A DNA stretch of 64,000 bases, from NCBI RefSeq assembly GCF_001263175.1, contig NZ_CP012332.1, positions 2,043,501-2,107,500 of the forward strand, given 5' to 3'. Shown here piece by piece: positions 9,642 through 17,906 of this stretch. Numbering within the stretch: position 1 is the stretch's first letter; each line of letters opens with the position of its first letter. Source of the DNA: Vulgatibacter incomptus (GTDB lineage Bacteria; Myxococcota; Myxococcia; Myxococcales; Vulgatibacteraceae). Position numbers and translations under genes: made by a program. A model generated the notes under the pieces. The model was not told the origin of the DNA and searched no databases. It was given only the letters and a program-made list of their open reading frames with translations.

Positions 9642-11171
9642 TTGGCGCAGAAGATCATCGGCCTCGATCTGGGGACGGACACGCTCAGGGCAGTGGTCCT
9701 GGAGGCGGGCCTCCGCGGCTACGCGGTGACCGCGCACGCCGTCGTGCCCCTCGATCCGCCCGCCCCGGCCAGCCCCGAGGCGGAGCTGGATCCGGCCTCG
9801 ACGGCGGAGCCCGCGAATGAGGACGCCCGCGACGACCGCCTCGCCCGGGCGGTGGCGGAGCTCGCCGGCCGCCTCGGCGGCCTGCGCGCCGACGTGGTGG
9901 CCGTGGCGCTTCCCGGCGGCCAGGCCACCACCCCGATCGTCACCCTCCCCTTCGTCGACCAGAAGAAGATCGACGCGACGCTGGGCTTCGAGGTGGAGAA
10001 CCTCCTCCCCTTCGACCTGGACGAGGTGATCTACGACTACCAGCCCGTGTCGCAGCGGGAGGGAAAGACCGAGCTCCTCGTTGGCGTGGCCCGCATCGAC
10101 GAGGTCCGCGCGCTCGTCGACACGCTGCGTGAAGCCGGAGTCGACCCCAGGGTCGTGACCCTCCCGAGCCTCGCGAACCTCGCGCTCCTCGGTGAGCTCG
10201 CCTCCCTCGGGAGCCTCCCCGCCGACCAGGCGGAAGGGCTCGTCGACTTCGGCCGGGAGCGCACGATCCTCTCGATCGTCCGGGGCGCCGCCGGGGACCG
10301 CCAGCTGCCTGGTCTCGTCTACGTCCGCTCGATGGGCGGCGCCGGCGAAGGCAGGATGGCGGCGGCGATCCGCGAGCTCCGCCAGTCGCTCTTCTCGGCC
10401 CAGGCCCGCGGCCGGCTGCCGCTGCGCCGCCTCTTCCTCGTGGGCGAGCTCGCGGCCCAGGAGGGCCTCGCCGAGCGCCTCTCGAGCGAGCTCGGCGTCC
10501 CGGTCGAGCGCCTCGCCTCGCTTCCCGGCGAAGGCGCCCAGACGATCCCGCCCGAGCTCCACGGCCCGCTCGCCCAGGCCTTCGGCCTCGCGCTGCGGGG
10601 CCACGCACGGGGCGGCCGCCTCCTCAACCTCCGCAAGGGCGAGCTCGCCTTCCGCGGCGACCTCGACTACCTGAAGGGCAAGGTCTCCCGCCTGGCGGCC
10701 TTCGCCGCCGTGCTTCTCCTCCTCGCAGGGGCGAGCCTGTGGATGCGGATCCACATCCTGACGAACGAGGAGGAGGCCCTCGACCGCGCCCTGTGCAACC
10801 ACACGCAGCGGGTGCTCGGGAGCTGCGAGACCGACTTCAACGTGGCGCTGTCCAAGCTCCAGGGCGGCGGCACCAGCGCCTCGAAGATCCCCACCGCGTC
10901 GGCGCTGGAGGTCTTCGCCGAGGCCGCGAGCCGGGCGCCCACGGAGATCTCGCTCCGGATCGACGAGGTGGACGCCACGCTCGACATGGTCCGTCTGCGC
11001 GGCAGCGTCGACTCCTTCGACGCGGTGGATCAGGTGGTGGCGGAGCTGCGGAAGTCTCGCTGCATCGGTGACGTGAAGCCCGGCCGCATCCAGAAGAATC
11101 GCGAAGAGAAGATCGAGTTCACCCTCGACGCCCTCTACGTCTGTGGGCAGAACGCCGACAAGGCAGGTTGA
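9642..11171 (+). CDS. gspL: Type II secretion protein GspL (PilM-like cytoplasmic domain)
   Basis: GspL is the bitopic inner-membrane protein that recruits GspE. Residues 1 to about 340 form an actin-like PilM/FtsA-type cytoplasmic domain beginning KIIGLDLGTDTLRAVVLE. The transmembrane helix is near 350-370 (LAAFAAVLLLLAGASLWM), followed by a ferredoxin-like periplasmic domain. The 509-residue length is larger than enteric GspL (about 400) but matches PilM-type versions. The start is a TTG one base after the gspK stop. The downstream gspM supports the call. Confidence 0.85.
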   Translation: MAQKIIGLDLGTDTLRAVVLEAGLRGYAVTAHAVVPLDPPAPASPEAELDPASTAEPANEDARDDRLARAVAELAGRLGGLRADVVAVALPGGQATTPIVTLPFVDQKKIDATLGFEVENLLPFDLDEVIYDYQPVSQREGKTELLVGVARIDEVRALVDTLREAGVDPRVVTLPSLANLALLGELASLGSLPADQAEGLVDFGRERTILSIVRGAAGDRQLPGLVYVRSMGGAGEGRMAAAIRELRQSLFSAQARGRLPLRRLFLVGELAAQEGLAERLSSELGVPVERLASLPGEGAQTIPPELHGPLAQAFGLALRGHARGGRLLNLRKGELAFRGDLDYLKGKVSRLAAFAAVLLLLAGASLWMRIHILTNEEEALDRALCNHTQRVLGSCETDFNVALSKLQGGGTSASKIPTASALEVFAEAASRAPTEISLRIDEVDATLDMVRLRGSVDSFDAVDQVVAELRKSRCIGDVKPGRIQKNREEKIEFTLDALYVCGQNADKAG

Positions 11172-11176
11172 GAGAC

Positions 11177-11740
11177 ATGGCACTTCCCTTCCAGTCGGCC
11201 ATCGACAAGGCCACCCAGAGCTGGTCCAGCTTGTCGCTGCGCGAGCGCCGCATGCTCGCCCTGCTCTTCTCCGCCTTCGTCGTCACCGTGCTCTTCATGG
11301 GCTTCGCCTCCATGCGCAAGTCCATGGCCCAGCACGACGAGAGCATCGCGGAGAAGCGGCTGCAGCTCCAGAAGGTCGCGGTCCTCGCCGCGGGCTTCCG
11401 TGAGGCCGAGCTCGCCCGGACCCGGATCGAGAGCCGGATCCGCGGCACGCCGGTTCGCCTCTTCAGCTATCTCGAAGACATCGCCAAGAAGCAGAGCCTC
11501 GCAATCGGAGACATGCAGGATCGCGGCTCCGACTCCGCGGGCGACGGGATCCAGCGCTCGACGGTGGAGGTGAGCTTCGCGCAGATCGACCTGAAGTCGC
11601 TGATCAACTTCCTCAACGAGATCGAGAAGAGCCCGCACCTGGTGAAGATCGAGAAGCTCCGCGTGCGCCACCGCAACGACAACCCGGACCTCCTCGACGC
11701 GAACTTCACCGTCTCGACCTACCAGCTGACGCAATCATGA
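11177..11740 (+). CDS. gspM: Type II secretion protein GspM
   Basis: This small bitopic inner-membrane protein partners GspL. It has a short cytoplasmic N-terminus, a transmembrane helix at about residues 24-43 (MLALLFSAFVVTVLFMGFAS), a coiled-coil-like stretch and a ferredoxin-like periplasmic domain (SLINFLNEIEKSPHLVKIEKL). I chose the ATG at 11177; a TTG at 11168 overlapping the gspL stop would add three residues. The stop overlaps the gspN start by four bases. Confidence 0.88.
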   Translation: MALPFQSAIDKATQSWSSLSLRERRMLALLFSAFVVTVLFMGFASMRKSMAQHDESIAEKRLQLQKVAVLAAGFREAELARTRIESRIRGTPVRLFSYLEDIAKKQSLAIGDMQDRGSDSAGDGIQRSTVEVSFAQIDLKSLINFLNEIEKSPHLVKIEKLRVRHRNDNPDLLDANFTVSTYQLTQS

Positions 11741-12897
11741 CCGTGATCGACAAACTTCGCGCCTCGCCCTGGGCCCGGCGCGCGGGCTATCCGCTCTTCT
11801 TCAGCGTCGTCTTCTACGGCGCCCTTTATGTGGGCCTTCCCTACGACGCCGCACGCGACCGGATCGTGGCGGAGGCGCGGGATCAGCTGGGCCTGAAGCT
11901 CTCAATCGGCAAGGTCCGGCTGGCCGGACTCACCGGGGTCACGCTCACCGACGTCGTGATCCACACCGGAGACGAGCCGGTCGCCGCGACCTCGGTGGTC
12001 GACGAGGCAAAGGAGCGCGAGGAAAAGGAGCGCGAGGAGAAGGAGCGCGCTGCCAAGGAGCACCACGAGAAGGAGAGCGCGGCCGACGAGGAGGCCAAGA
12101 AGAAGGAGGCCGAGCTCGCCAAGACCTACGAGGGCGACGCCCAGAAGAAGGAGCTCCTCGAGAAGGAGGCCAAGGAACGCGAGGCGAAGGAAAAGGAGAG
12201 CGTGGAGGCCCGGAAGCAGGAAGAGGCCAAGGAGGTCGAGGTCGTCGCCACCGGCGGCGGAATCCACATCGACTCCCTCACGCTGAAGGCCGAGCTCTTC
12301 GCCCTGCTTCGCGGCAAGCAGGCCTTCTCCTTCGACGCCTCGGCCTGGGGTGGACGCCTCCGCGGCCGCGTCGACCCCGGCGAGACGCTCGTGATCCGCG
12401 CCCGCGCCAGCGGCTTCGACCTCGCCCGCAGCCCGCTCAAGTCCGTCTCCGGGCTCGACCTCGTCGGAAAGCTGGCCACCCTCGACCTCGACCTCACCGC
12501 CGAGAAGGGCGACTTCTCGAAGGCGGATGGCGAGCTGCTCATCAAGGGCGAGGACCTCGTTCTGAACGGCGGCGAGATCCAGCACTTCGAGCTGCCCCGG
12601 GTGGTCCTCGGGACCCTCGACGGGAAGATCGCGATCAAGGAGGGCAAGGCCGACGTGGACAGCTTCGGTCTCGAGGGACAGGACGTCGCCGCGAAGGTCC
12701 AGGCGACGCTGCGCCTCTCGCCCCAGATCCTCGCGTCCACCATCAACGGGAAGGTGCTCCTCAAGCCCTCCGACGACTGGTGGAACCGGAACGAGCTGCT
12801 GAAGACCGCCGCCAACTTCGCACTCCCCGCGGGCAGCGACGGCTGGCGCTCGGTCAACGTCTACGGCCAGCTCCAGCACGTGAGCTTCCGACCCTGA
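11737..12897 (+). CDS. gspN: Type II secretion protein GspN
   Basis: GspN is an AsmA-like bitopic protein found in a subset of type II systems. One N-terminal helix (FFSVVFYGALYVGLPYDAA region) is followed by a beta-rich domain (LSIGKVRLAGLTGVTLTDVV). This copy carries a highly charged Glu/Lys insert at about residues 88-168 (repeats like EREEKEREEKERAAKEHHEK), predicted to be helical or disordered, so the protein is 386 residues against the usual 250-300. The second half (LNGGEIQHFELPRVVLGTLDG) is typical of the family. It is the last gene of the operon. Confidence 0.85.
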   Translation: MTVIDKLRASPWARRAGYPLFFSVVFYGALYVGLPYDAARDRIVAEARDQLGLKLSIGKVRLAGLTGVTLTDVVIHTGDEPVAATSVVDEAKEREEKEREEKERAAKEHHEKESAADEEAKKKEAELAKTYEGDAQKKELLEKEAKEREAKEKESVEARKQEEAKEVEVVATGGGIHIDSLTLKAELFALLRGKQAFSFDASAWGGRLRGRVDPGETLVIRARASGFDLARSPLKSVSGLDLVGKLATLDLDLTAEKGDFSKADGELLIKGEDLVLNGGEIQHFELPRVVLGTLDGKIAIKEGKADVDSFGLEGQDVAAKVQATLRLSPQILASTINGKVLLKPSDDWWNRNELLKTAANFALPAGSDGWRSVNVYGQLQHVSFRP

Positions 12898-12903
12898 GGT
12901 CGC

Positions 12904-12923
12904 GGGCCGGCTCCTGCCGGCCC
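12904..12923 (+). terminator. Hairpin after gspN
   Basis: A perfect 8-bp stem (GGGCCGGC / GCCGGCCC) with a TCCT loop lies just after the gspN stop. It has no T-run, so it may be a weak or factor-assisted terminator of the secretion operon. Confidence 0.5.
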
Positions 12924-12963
12924 CCTCGGGGATCGATCGCCCCAGTGCCAACACGGCTCGGAT

Positions 12964-12982
12964 GACACGGCGGGTCCGTGTC
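12964..12982. promoter_or_regulatory. Palindromic operator-like site before the FHA activator
   Basis: GACACGG and CCGTGTC form a perfect 7-bp inverted repeat with a 5-base centre, 50 bases upstream of the activator ATG. The symmetry and position suggest a binding site for a dimeric regulator, possibly the activator itself. No binding evidence can be read from sequence. Confidence 0.4.
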
Positions 12983-13031
12983 CTGTGTTACCCTTCCGGG
13001 AAGCGCGTTTCATCGGGGAGGGGTGACATCG

Positions 13032-14672
<1,641 letters not shown>

Positions 14673-14697
14673 TCGGAGCCGGCCAGCAAACGGCGGG

Positions 14698-14955
14698 TTA
14701 CCTCTGAGCAAAAAGCGCGGCCAGCGGCTCCTGTATCTCGCCTTCGACGATGAGTGTTCCGGTCATCATCTTGGAGAGAAGATCGGTAGTCCTCCCGTAG
14801 GTCGCGAGCCCTACGACCAGAACCCTGCCTCCACCCGTAACGGAGGTTTCGAGGACGTCACCCAGGGCGACGTCAAGGTGCGCTCGGCCTCCTACGGACC
14901 ATTGTCCACCATCGGTCCGTTCGAGCGACGCCACTTCGAAAGCCTGTTCGTACAT
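14698..14955 (-). CDS. Hypothetical protein, last gene of the immunity-like cluster
   Basis: This 85-residue protein of unrecognised family begins MYEQAFEVASLER and contains a beta-like stretch, GGGRVLVVGLATYG. It lies downstream of, and in the same orientation as, the 109-residue gene. The frame is open upstream of the ATG (reading FECSSGTIEMYEQAF) without another start codon, so the true gene may once have been longer. A similar FEMYRAAF reading occurs at 17600-17740, suggesting a diverged duplicate. Expression and function are unknown. Confidence 0.5.
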   Translation of the reverse strand: MYEQAFEVASLERTDGGQWSVGGRAHLDVALGDVLETSVTGGGRVLVVGLATYGRTTDLLSKMMTGTLIVEGEIQEPLAALFAQR

Positions 14956-14986
14956 CTCGATCGTCCCGGACGAGCACTCGAACCGA

Positions 14987-15316
14987 TCACGCGTCGTCGT
15001 CTTTGGTGGGGCACTCGTGGATGGAGGTGCTGTACCTCGCCTTCACCATCGCCTCAAGCGCATCGAGAGCGCCTGATACGATGGCTTGGTGTTGAGGCCC
15101 CATACGCTCGATCTGCGCCGATGTGGCAACTCCCGCCGATTCGAGCGTAGCAACATGTGAGGTGAACTCGTCTGACCAGCTCTCCTCGACGTTTTCGAGG
15201 GCATCCCGAAGAAATATCAGACTATCCGCCACCTCTACGAGAGCAACGCCCCCTTGTCTCGTCCCAGAGATGCACGTTAGCATCCGCCGGAGCTGTCGTG
15301 CGTCCCTCTGGCTCAT
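14987..15316 (-). CDS. Small acidic immunity-like protein
   Basis: This 109-residue acidic helical protein has the segment FLRDALENVEESWSDEFTSHVATLE. That pattern resembles small proteins often found beside polymorphic-toxin immunity genes. A clear ribosome site, GGGAGG, lies 8 bases before the ATG. It follows the C-terminal half of the SUFU-like gene by 70 bases on the same strand, so the two were probably co-transcribed before the IS30 insertion. No toxin partner is visible in the window. The immunity role is inferred from context. Confidence 0.6.
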   Translation of the reverse strand: MSQRDARQLRRMLTCISGTRQGGVALVEVADSLIFLRDALENVEESWSDEFTSHVATLESAGVATSAQIERMGPQHQAIVSGALDALEAMVKARYSTSIHECPTKDDDA

Positions 15317-15386
15317 GGCTCGATCCTCCCTGGAATCACCGCGACAACGCGTTCACCCTCTGCAGTTTGCTGGCAGACCTCGTGAA

Positions 15387-15758
15387 TCAGGGCTGAGGCC
15401 ACTTCACCGGAGGCCGCCTGACGTCATCAAAATCAATGCCAAGCCCCCAGAAGAATCTCTCAACACCAACCTCATCGATAACTGCGGCCTCCTGTTGGTA
15501 GATCGGGTAGAGTTGCGACAGCTTGATCGTCCATTCAGAGAGTGCAGTCCGCTGTTCGTCTGCATCCAGAAGCGTGCTTGTGAAAATCAGAAAGGACGTC
15601 ATCGGGCTTTCGTCGGAAATCTGCTGCCCGAAATGGAGGACCGTACCAAACGAAAAATCGATTTCCTGGCGGTAGTTGCGCACGATCTCCCCGATGCACC
15701 ATGTCCATGCGTGGTCCATGGAACGAACGGAGATCATCAACTCGGGCCGACTAAACTT
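15387..15758 (-). pseudogene. SUFU-like gene, C-terminal part (cut by IS30)
   Basis: This is the C-terminal two thirds of a suppressor-of-fused-like (SUFU) domain protein. The characteristic stretches are RPELMISVRSMDHAWTW, PMTSFLIFTSTLLDADEQ, WTIKLSQLYPIYQQEAA and FFWGLGIDFDDVRRPPVKW. Deleting the insertion element and one copy of the CTT duplication joins this frame exactly to the N-terminal part at 16996-17190, giving one protein of about 187 residues with the continuous reading RPNWKFSRPELM. Bacterial SUFU proteins are commonly immunity proteins in polymorphic-toxin loci. As it stands the gene is disrupted. Confidence 0.85.
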
Positions 15759-15780
15759 GGCGGTCTCAAGTGGTCGACGC
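15759..15780. repeat. IS30 left inverted repeat
   Basis: This 22-bp terminal repeat begins GGCGGTCTCAA. It matches the right end in 18 of 22 positions and abuts the CTT target duplication. The transposase stop codon lies within it (15766-15768). Confidence 0.88.
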
Positions 15781-16926
15781 AACGAATGTGCTGAATACCT
15801 CACCCGGCGTCCTCCAGTCGAGCGTCTGTCTTGGGCGTCCGTTTAGTTGAGCTGCCACCGTATTGAGTTCTCGTCGGGTGTACGCACTGAGGTCCTTGCC
15901 CTTGGGGAAGTACTGGCGGAGTAGCCCGTTGGTGTTTTCGTTGCTGCCTCGCTGCCAGGGGCTGTGCGGGTCGCAGAAGTAGACGGAGACGTTCGTCTCA
16001 ACGGAGAAGCGAGTGTGCTGAGCCATCTCCTTCCCCTGGTCCCACGTGATCGAGCGCCGGAGGCACTCTGGGAGGCGCCGAACTTCGGCGGCGAGCGCCT
16101 TGCGGACATCCTCCGCGGTCCTCCCGTTAGGCAAGGGGAACAGCACCACGAAACGGCTCTTGCGCTCGACCAGCGTACCGATCGCCGATTTGCTGTCCTT
16201 CCCTATGATCAGATCGCCTTCCCAATGCCCAGGAACCGCGCGGTCTTCGGCTTCCGCCGGCCGTTCGCTGATCATCACCATGTCGCTGATCTTGCCCCTG
16301 AGATCGGTGCGCTTGCCCGGGTGCCGCCGGGTTCGTCCCGTCCGAAGGCAGGTGGCGAGTTCCTTCCGGAGAGCCCCGCGGGCCTGCACGAAAAGGGAGC
16401 TGTAGATGGTCTCGTGTGACACGCGAAGCTCGGGGGCCTTGGGGTGGTCGACCTTCAGCCTCGCAGCAATTTGCTGCGGCGACCACCGCTGGCGCAGGCC
16501 TTCCTCTACCGCCTGGCGAAGCCCGGCGTTCTCCACGAGCTTGAAGGGCTTGGGCCGACGGGCTCGCTGGCGCGCCCCTTTCTCAGCGAGGTGCGCCCGG
16601 TACGCCTCACGCCCCCCAGCCGCCCGGACCTCGCGCGATACCGTCGACGGCGCGCGCCCGATCTTCGTGGCGATCTTTCGGAACGACTCGCCGGCTTGGA
16701 TGCCGCGTGAGACCTCCTCGCGTTCGACCACGGAGAGCCTTGCCTCCGACCGCGTGGGGGCCCGAGGGGCCACGCCGCCTGTCTTACGGAGGAGGCGATG
16801 GACCGATTTCGCCGAGCACCCAACCGCCGCCGCGGCGACAGCTAGCGAATCGCCATTTCGGAACCGGCGATGGAGCTCCAGGTGATCGTCGATGGTCAGC
16901 CGACTTGCCTTGCTACGAGCCCACAT
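15766..16926 (-). CDS. IS30-family transposase
   Basis: This is a DDE transposase that cuts and joins the element ends. The N-terminal half has helix-turn-helix DNA-binding regions (SFRKIATKIGRAPSTVSREV). The catalytic rve-type domain has the IS30 signatures HWEGDLIIGKDSKSAIGTLVERKSR, SITWDQGKEMAQH and a Glu near the C-terminus in SPWQRGSNENTNGLLRQYFPKG. The ATG at 16926 gives 386 residues; an in-frame ATG at 16965 would give 399. Both fit IS30 transposases (about 320-400). The gene fills the element, and the frame appears intact. Confidence 0.93.
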   Translation of the reverse strand: MWARSKASRLTIDDHLELHRRFRNGDSLAVAAAAVGCSAKSVHRLLRKTGGVAPRAPTRSEARLSVVEREEVSRGIQAGESFRKIATKIGRAPSTVSREVRAAGGREAYRAHLAEKGARQRARRPKPFKLVENAGLRQAVEEGLRQRWSPQQIAARLKVDHPKAPELRVSHETIYSSLFVQARGALRKELATCLRTGRTRRHPGKRTDLRGKISDMVMISERPAEAEDRAVPGHWEGDLIIGKDSKSAIGTLVERKSRFVVLFPLPNGRTAEDVRKALAAEVRRLPECLRRSITWDQGKEMAQHTRFSVETNVSVYFCDPHSPWQRGSNENTNGLLRQYFPKGKDLSAYTRRELNTVAAQLNGRPRQTLDWRTPGEVFSTFVASTT

Positions 16927-16973
16927 TCGTCGGCACCTCTCAGGCGGAGGGTGCCACAGACGCACCCCGTGGT

Positions 16974-16995
16974 GCGTTCACCGATTGAGACCGCC
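16974..16995. repeat. IS30 right inverted repeat
   Basis: This 22-bp terminal repeat ends TTGAGACCGCC and is the inverse of the left end with four mismatches. It is immediately followed by the second CTT of the target duplication. Confidence 0.88.
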
Positions 16996-17190
16996 CTTCC
17001 AATTTGGACGACTTACGCCCGATAAGCCGAATGTAAAGCCAGTGCTCAGGCCGGGGTCCGGAATGTCGTCGTAGACAATCGCCAGGACCGGAGGAACCTC
17101 TCCGGGGTCGGTGATCTCGTAGACCCGCCGGGCACTGCCGCCAGCGAGATCGTCGAGCCACGCTAGATACTGTTCCTCGTCTCTTCTCAT
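16996..17190 (-). pseudogene. SUFU-like gene, N-terminal part (cut by IS30)
   Basis: This is the N-terminal third of the disrupted SUFU-domain gene. It begins MRRDEEQYLAWLDDLAGG and continues through YEITDPGEVPPVLAIVYDDI to the break after PNWK. AGGAG lies 8 bases before the ATG at 17190. In its present state translation runs into the insertion element and stops after a few foreign residues at 16978. Together with 15387-15758 it reconstructs a full-length SUFU protein. Confidence 0.85.
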
Positions 17191-17383
17191 GAACACGGCT
17201 CCTATTCGACGACCGGTTCTCCAACGACGCTGACTCTCGAGCAGGTTCTCCTTGAAGTCGAAGGACGCGTTACAGACGCTGCCTCCGCCATCGAAGTCCA
17301 GGTAGATCTGGCCGCGGACGTTGAGCCTGCGCGCCTGGGGAAGAATTGGAGCGCTCTCGACGACGAGACGATGCCTTCTGCCG
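17191..17383 (-). other. Spacer with a possible gene remnant
   Basis: Between the DUF4926 gene and the SUFU start there is no recognisable intact gene. One minus-strand frame, continuous with the SUFU start, is open throughout and has protein-like content (GQIYLDFDGGGSVCNASFDF, then KENLLESQRRW), but it has no ATG, GTG or TTG start. It may be the tail of a lost gene, for example a toxin C-terminus that the neighbouring immunity-like genes once matched. That is speculation. Confidence 0.25.
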
Positions 17384-17581
17384 CTATTGATGAAGCTTTT
17401 CCAGATCCGGTTCCTTGAGCGTCACCAGCGCGAGCGTCACGCCGTCCTTGTCACAGAACTCAACCTCGAACGCAGGTGGGTCCTGGAACACCATTACGAC
17501 TGTCCCTAGCGCACCTGCACTAAGGTTGTGTTCGAACAACGGCCGTCGTAGGCGAACCACGTCATATTCCTGAAGGGTCAT
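17384..17581 (-). CDS. DUF4926 domain protein
   Basis: This 65-residue protein matches the DUF4926 pattern: YDVVRLRRPLFEHNL, then GALGTVVMVFQDPPAFEVEF and the C-terminal DKDGVTLALVTLKEPDLE. The fold is expected to be a small SH3-like beta-barrel. Such genes often neighbour contact-dependent toxin and immunity loci. It is the first intact gene of the minus-strand patch. No promoter is obvious. Confidence 0.8.
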   Translation of the reverse strand: MTLQEYDVVRLRRPLFEHNLSAGALGTVVMVFQDPPAFEVEFCDKDGVTLALVTLKEPDLEKLHQ

Positions 17582-17906
17582 AGCTTCGCGTGGATTCCTG
17601 TGACGAGACGAGCGATACCGAGCCTACCTCGGTTTCGAGGACCCCCCAGTGCCCGATCGAAGGTGCGGTATGACGCCCCCCCGAGGTGAAGGCCGCTCGG
17701 TACATCTCGAACACGAGCGCCCGCGTGCCGAACTGAGCAAAGGGTTGTGGCACGAGGCCTCATCGTAGTACCGGATGCGCTCGCGCGCGTGACGCGCCGC
17801 TCCGGCGCGTCACGCCAGGGTCGCCCGGGCGGCTTCTGCTCGAGGGTCGGCCCCGTCATGCGCCGTACGAAGTGGGCACGAATCGCCACGGCCGGGAGCC
17901 GGTGCG
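17582..17906 (-). pseudogene. Gap with a remnant similar to the 14.7-15.0 kb gene
   Basis: No intact gene is evident. About 17600-17740 reads, on the minus strand, FAQFGTRALVFEMYRAAF and then HWGVLETEVGSVSLV. That resembles the FE...IEMYEQAF and GDVLETSV readings of the hypothetical gene at 14698-14955. Nucleotide similarity is also visible around shared words such as TTCGAGGAC, AAGGTGCG and GTACATCTCGA. I read this as a decayed, diverged duplicate. The rest of the gap holds a strong hairpin at 17787-17815. Confidence 0.35.
17787..17815. terminator. Perfect 12-bp hairpin downstream of the phosphate transporter
   Basis: GCGTGACGCGCC and GGCGCGTCACGC form a perfect 12-bp stem with a 5-base loop. 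It lies about 90 bases after the transporter stop, in the right place to end its transcript. There is no clear T-run. Confidence 0.55.

Larger units (their letters stand above)
15759..16995. mobile_element. Complete IS30-family insertion sequence (1,237 bp)
   Basis: The element carries one transposase gene and ends in imperfect 22-bp inverted repeats, 18 of 22 bases identical (left GGCGGTCTCAAG..., right reading the same from the other strand). It is flanked on both sides by CTT (15756-15758 and 16996-16998), a 3-bp target duplication within the usual IS30 range. It sits inside a SUFU-like gene, whose frame is restored when the element and one CTT are removed. The intact transposase, ends and duplication indicate a recent, possibly still mobile insertion. 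Confidence 0.93.

Noticed and set aside
12000-12240. The Glu/Lys-rich GspN segment as a separate coiled-coil gene
   Set aside because: The flanking sequence on both sides is GspN-like and the frame is continuous.
16940-17224. A different minus-strand frame (94 codons) across the SUFU start and IS end
   Set aside because: It runs across the IS30 boundary and lacks motifs, whereas the alternative frame encodes recognisable SUFU sequence.
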